Made by a program: the position numbers and the translations under genes. Below, one piece after another: positions 61,361-64,000 of a stretch of 64,000 bases of DNA. Each line of letters starts with the position of its first letter. Within the stretch, counting starts at the first letter, position 1. The stretch comes from an uncultured Victivallales bacterium. GTDB taxonomy: Bacteria > Verrucomicrobiota > Lentisphaeria > Victivallales > UBA1829. The notes beneath the pieces are model-generated. The model was not told the DNA's origin. It ran no database searches and saw only the letters and a program-made list of their open reading frames with translations. The DNA lies in the NCBI GenBank assembly GCA_944390735.1, contig CALXRL010000021.1, forward strand, positions 59,820 to 123,819. The letters are read 5' to 3'.

Positions 61361-62560
61361 TCAAAGTTTTTCGGCGAGTCTGCGGTGAAGTTTGAGGCCG
61401 ACACGGGCGCTGATCTCATCGGGATCGGTTTCGTATCCGGCGTCGTGAAGCGTTTTTACGATGGTGGCGAGCCGGACGGCGTCTTCCGGTTCGGTGCAGT
61501 TGATGACCAGTTCCGGCGGAAGGACCTCCGAGCCGCAGTTGTACAGGGTCCAGGGTTTCAGAAGCTGTGCGTTGATGACATGCTCAATGGTCCGGCAGTC
61601 GGATTCGAGAATGTCCTGACGGACTTTGCTCTGGGCGTCGCCTTTGGAGAGGCCTGACGAGTCGCCGGAGCTTGCCGTCTGTCCGAGAATGACCTTGTTC
61701 ACCGCCGCTTCGAGATGCTCCAGAAGCCGGAAATACACATCGCCGTTGTTTTTGCATTCCAGAAGCTGAAGTTCGACATTTTTTGTGAAGATTCCGCCGC
61801 CGCTGGAACCGAAATTCCGGATCAGACGCTTCACGAGATTCTTCTCCTTTTCGAAGGCCGAGGAATCCACTTTGGCAATGAGGAACGGCATCCCGTGCCG
61901 TTCGATGAAGGAGAGCAGATCCTTTTCGTCCAGCGACTTGAAGCAGTGCAGCCATGCGAGCGGACGGATCAGACCTCCGCGCGCCGGATCGCTCCCGTGA
62001 AGCCGGAGTTTGTGAAAGATGATCCGTTCCCGGGGAAGACGGATCCCGCGGGATTCGCGGCTGGTGACCAGACGCGGAGCGAATCCATCCTGAAAGGTAA
62101 AGTGTTTCTGTTCAATATGATGGAATCCTGCGACGGATCCGCCGTTTTCCCAGAGGATCTCGCTGACGGCGAAGCCGGGAAGCAGAGCGCCCATCAGATC
62201 TTCGATCAGTTCTTCGAAGGTTTCGGCATCGTCGCCGTTTCCGCAGTTCCGGAGCTGTTTTTCGAGGGTCTCGGCGGCTGCCCGGGCCTCCGGAGTGTTT
62301 CCGCCGGGCCGGAGATGCCAGCCGCAGCCGGTCACGGCGTTTTTCCGGGTGGAGAATGCCTGCATGATGTCGGCGTTCTTCTCCAGAATTTCCTGGGCAA
62401 GACGACATTGATCCGCGGTATCTCCCGCATTGGCCGCGAGCATGATCCGGTCGACTTTTTCCGGGGTGAGACCGCGTCCGGCGTCATAGTCGGTGCGGTC
62501 GCTGGTTTCCGGCCGGACTGTCGGGTGTCCGGTTCCGAAAAAGCGTTGTAAAAATAGCAT
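61361..62560 (-). CDS. Mu gp29-like portal protein (DUF935)
   Basis: 399 residues. RGLTPEKVDRIMLAANAGD, a helical centre with LLPGFAVSEILWE, FHKLRLHGSDPARGGLIRPLA, HGMPFLIAKVD, and ILGQTASSGDSSGLSKGDAQS are the conserved blocks of DUF935 portals. Slightly shorter than Mu gp29. The gp30/F-type minor head gene that usually follows the portal in Mu is absent. Confidence 0.92.
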   Translation of the reverse strand: MLFLQRFFGTGHPTVRPETSDRTDYDAGRGLTPEKVDRIMLAANAGDTADQCRLAQEILEKNADIMQAFSTRKNAVTGCGWHLRPGGNTPEARAAAETLEKQLRNCGNGDDAETFEELIEDLMGALLPGFAVSEILWENGGSVAGFHHIEQKHFTFQDGFAPRLVTSRESRGIRLPRERIIFHKLRLHGSDPARGGLIRPLAWLHCFKSLDEKDLLSFIERHGMPFLIAKVDSSAFEKEKNLVKRLIRNFGSSGGGIFTKNVELQLLECKNNGDVYFRLLEHLEAAVNKVILGQTASSGDSSGLSKGDAQSKVRQDILESDCRTIEHVINAQLLKPWTLYNCGSEVLPPELVINCTEPEDAVRLATIVKTLHDAGYETDPDEISARVGLKLHRRLAEKL

Positions 62561-62602
62561 GTTGATCTCCTTTTTCCCTGGACAGGGGGTTCAGGTTCTG
62601 TT

Positions 62603-62623
62603 CCGGACGCGGGATGCGTCCGG
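62603..62623 (-). other. Hairpin between terminase and portal genes
   Basis: Perfect 8-bp arms CCGGACGC/GCGTCCGG with a 5-base loop in the 75-base gap; no T tract. Confidence 0.45.
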
Positions 62624-62635
62624 GGGGTGTCTGAT

Positions 62636-64000
62636 TCAATCATCGGAATGGTCCGGTGTATGGTATCCGTCTCCTTCGCCGGAATCCGGGGCGGAGAGGG
62701 CTTCCATGCGGCACAATCCGTTTCCGGAATTTTTCGCATGCCGGGCAAGCGCCAGCGCCCAGAACCGGTCCGAATGGCCGGCGTCGTCGCGCTCGCCTTC
62801 GTAGCGGATGTTTCCGGCCGCAGTCGTGGTTTTGCGGATCTTGTGCAGATCCTCGCGGATCTCCGGATCCGATGCGATCCGGATCGTCCGATCCTCGAAA
62901 CTGGCGCGAAGCGGCATCGCAAGCTCGGCTTTCACCGGCCCCGAAAAATTCACCGCTTCGACCCGGTACTTTCCGAACCGGTCCTGCGCGTATTCGGCAA
63001 GCATCATGCCCATTCCGGTCGAGTCGATACACATCCGTGCGAGTCGCGGATTGTTCAGCCGCGAGTAGAGATACTCGCTCTGCACCCGGAACGGCGCGTT
63101 GCGGAAAACCCGGTATTCGGCCTGCCGGAGCACGTCTCCGACAAGTTCGAGTTCAAAATAAATACCGAGGTCCTTTTTGCGGCCGACGTCGTATCCGCCG
63201 AACAGGAGACCTTGTCCGCTGTCGCGGCATTCGTCCGATGGCACCTCGCAGGAGGAGATCAGCTCATACGAGAGCAGCGCCGCGCCGTCGCTCGACGGCT
63301 GAATCATGTACTGCGTCTGCCATGCTTCTTCGGTCCGGCTTTTCGCCCGCATCATCGCGAGCCAGGCGTCGCGGGTGTAGTGCTGACCGGTCACCTCGTT
63401 GAGTTTCTCGACGAACCCCTGTTCGACCGCGTCGACGATCGTCGTCCGATGAAAACTCCAGCCCATCGGGTTGCCGTTTTCGAGGATGTCGCGCCCCATT
63501 TTGCAAAACGGGGTGTTCGGCCCGCCATCCACGCTCAGCGCGGAGAGGACTTCGAGCTGTCCGCCCCAGGTGGTGCAGGGGAGAGCCATGTCGATGACGC
63601 GGCCGGAGTCCTTGTGGAGATCGGCCTCGTCGATGAGGACGTCTCCGCCCTTGCCGGCGAACGCCTCCGGCGTGCTCGAGAGCGAGACGACGCGGCTTCC
63701 GGTCGCCTCGTAGGTCGCCACGAACGCGCGGATGCCGCGCTCGGGATCGATGACCTGCAGATCATCGCCGAGGAGTCCCCGGCAGACGGCGTTCGACGCC
63801 TTCGCCCATTTGGCGATGTAATCCGTGATGAATTCATGCGCGGTGAGTTCGTCTCGCGAGGTCACCCACTGCGTGAAATTGCGCCGCCGCAGGCACTTGT
63901 CGTTGACGCGGAAACTCGTCGCGTAAGTAATGCCGATCCGGCGCGACTTCTCGTAGAATTTCATCGACGAATCGTCGAGAATCCACGCGCGCTGGTACGG
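62636..64000 (-). CDS. Mu gp28-like terminase large subunit (5' end outside window)
   Basis: The visible 454 residues begin in mid-protein with PYQRAWILDDSSMKFYEKSR; the frame continues past the right edge, so the true start lies beyond the window. KSRRIGITYATS stands at the Walker A position, GGDVLIDEADLH is the Walker B, and GYDVGRKKDLGIYFE with CIDSTGMGMM form the RNase H-like nuclease domain. It packages phage DNA into the prohead. Confidence 0.92.
   Translation of the reverse strand, partial: PYQRAWILDDSSMKFYEKSRRIGITYATSFRVNDKCLRRRNFTQWVTSRDELTAHEFITDYIAKWAKASNAVCRGLLGDDLQVIDPERGIRAFVATYEATGSRVVSLSSTPEAFAGKGGDVLIDEADLHKDSGRVIDMALPCTTWGGQLEVLSALSVDGGPNTPFCKMGRDILENGNPMGWSFHRTTIVDAVEQGFVEKLNEVTGQHYTRDAWLAMMRAKSRTEEAWQTQYMIQPSSDGAALLSYELISSCEVPSDECRDSGQGLLFGGYDVGRKKDLGIYFELELVGDVLRQAEYRVFRNAPFRVQSEYLYSRLNNPRLARMCIDSTGMGMMLAEYAQDRFGKYRVEAVNFSGPVKAELAMPLRASFEDRTIRIASDPEIREDLHKIRKTTTAAGNIRYEGERDDAGHSDRFWALALARHAKNSGNGLCRMEALSAPDSGEGDGYHTPDHSDD

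Larger units (their letters stand above)
47371..64000 (-). mobile_element. Mu-like prophage, late (head and tail) region, incomplete at right edge
   Basis: A continuous minus-strand block with Mu-type head genes in order: gp28-like terminase, DUF935 portal, gpI-type protease, decoration protein, gpT capsid, gp36 and a gp37-like protein; then tail, fibre and accessory genes. It ends at the terminator at 47371-47401. No transposase, repressor, lysozyme or sheath gene is in the window, and neither prophage end could be placed by sequence. Confidence 0.85.

Noticed and set aside
1..64000. CRISPR arrays and toxin-antitoxin or restriction systems
   Set aside because: No regularly spaced direct repeats were seen, and no gene with nuclease, toxin or Cas motifs was recognised apart from RecQ and phage terminase.

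Overview
The window most likely comes from a Gram-negative, anaerobic-type bacterium of the PVC superphylum, probably Lentisphaerota (Victivallales-like). This is inferred from a DapL-type aminotransferase, Hanks-type kinases with C-terminal sensor domains, a pseudopilin with an H-X9-DG motif beside a secreted glycoside hydrolase, and many carbohydrate-active genes with LacI-, GntR- and AraC-type regulators. No 16S gene is present, so the placement rests on gene content only. Promoters that can be recognised are sigma70-like, usually TTGnnn-16/17-TATATT or close to it.

Layout. 1-8.9 kb holds the end of dapL, a large LRR receptor-like kinase, a sirtuin, a DRE-TIM acyltransferase, a dGTPase and the primary sigma factor. 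8.9-13.1 kb is a minus-strand sugar unit: MsmK/UgpC-type ATPase, raffinose-synthase-like GH36, LacI regulator. 13.3-19.3 kb is a minus-strand unit: GntR/LacI-hybrid regulator under a consensus promoter, pseudopilin, and a 1318-residue secreted GH42-like enzyme. 19.4-26.1 kb has an exported protein of unknown function, a zinc-ribbon kinase, tRNA-Lys(CTT), an AAA ATPase and a GPH sugar transporter. 26.3-29.2 kb is the alpha ribosomal operon (rpmJ-rpsM-rpsK-rpoA-rplQ) without rpsD. 29.2-33.2 kb has a PHP phosphatase, dnaA, an AT-rich 636-bp gap that may be the origin, and a NagA-like deacetylase. 33.2-42.2 kb is a plus-strand catabolic cluster: methyltransferase, AraC regulator, a protein of unknown function, cytoplasmic GH42-like enzyme, ManA-like isomerase, nitrilase-like amidohydrolase and SGNH hydrolase. 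42.2-47.3 kb has RecQ, an exported protein and a Gfo/Idh/MocA oxidoreductase.

47.4-64 kb is the minus-strand late operon of a Mu-like prophage that runs off the right edge: terminase, DUF935 portal, gpI-type protease/scaffold, decoration protein, gpT-type capsid, gp36, gp37-like protein, tail genes, a collagen-like fibre, a LamG-like protein and a terminal lipoprotein, closed by a strong terminator. One AT-rich gene on the opposite strand (56.07-56.69 kb), with its own strong promoter and an apparent -1 frameshift, interrupts it. Lysogeny, transposase and integrase genes are not in the window.

The most unusual items are the kinase whose catalytic lysine appears moved in a WNK-like way, the frameshifted phage cargo gene, a NagA homologue with Asn in place of the expected catalytic Asp, the dnaA region, and the regulator-pseudopilin-hydrolase unit.
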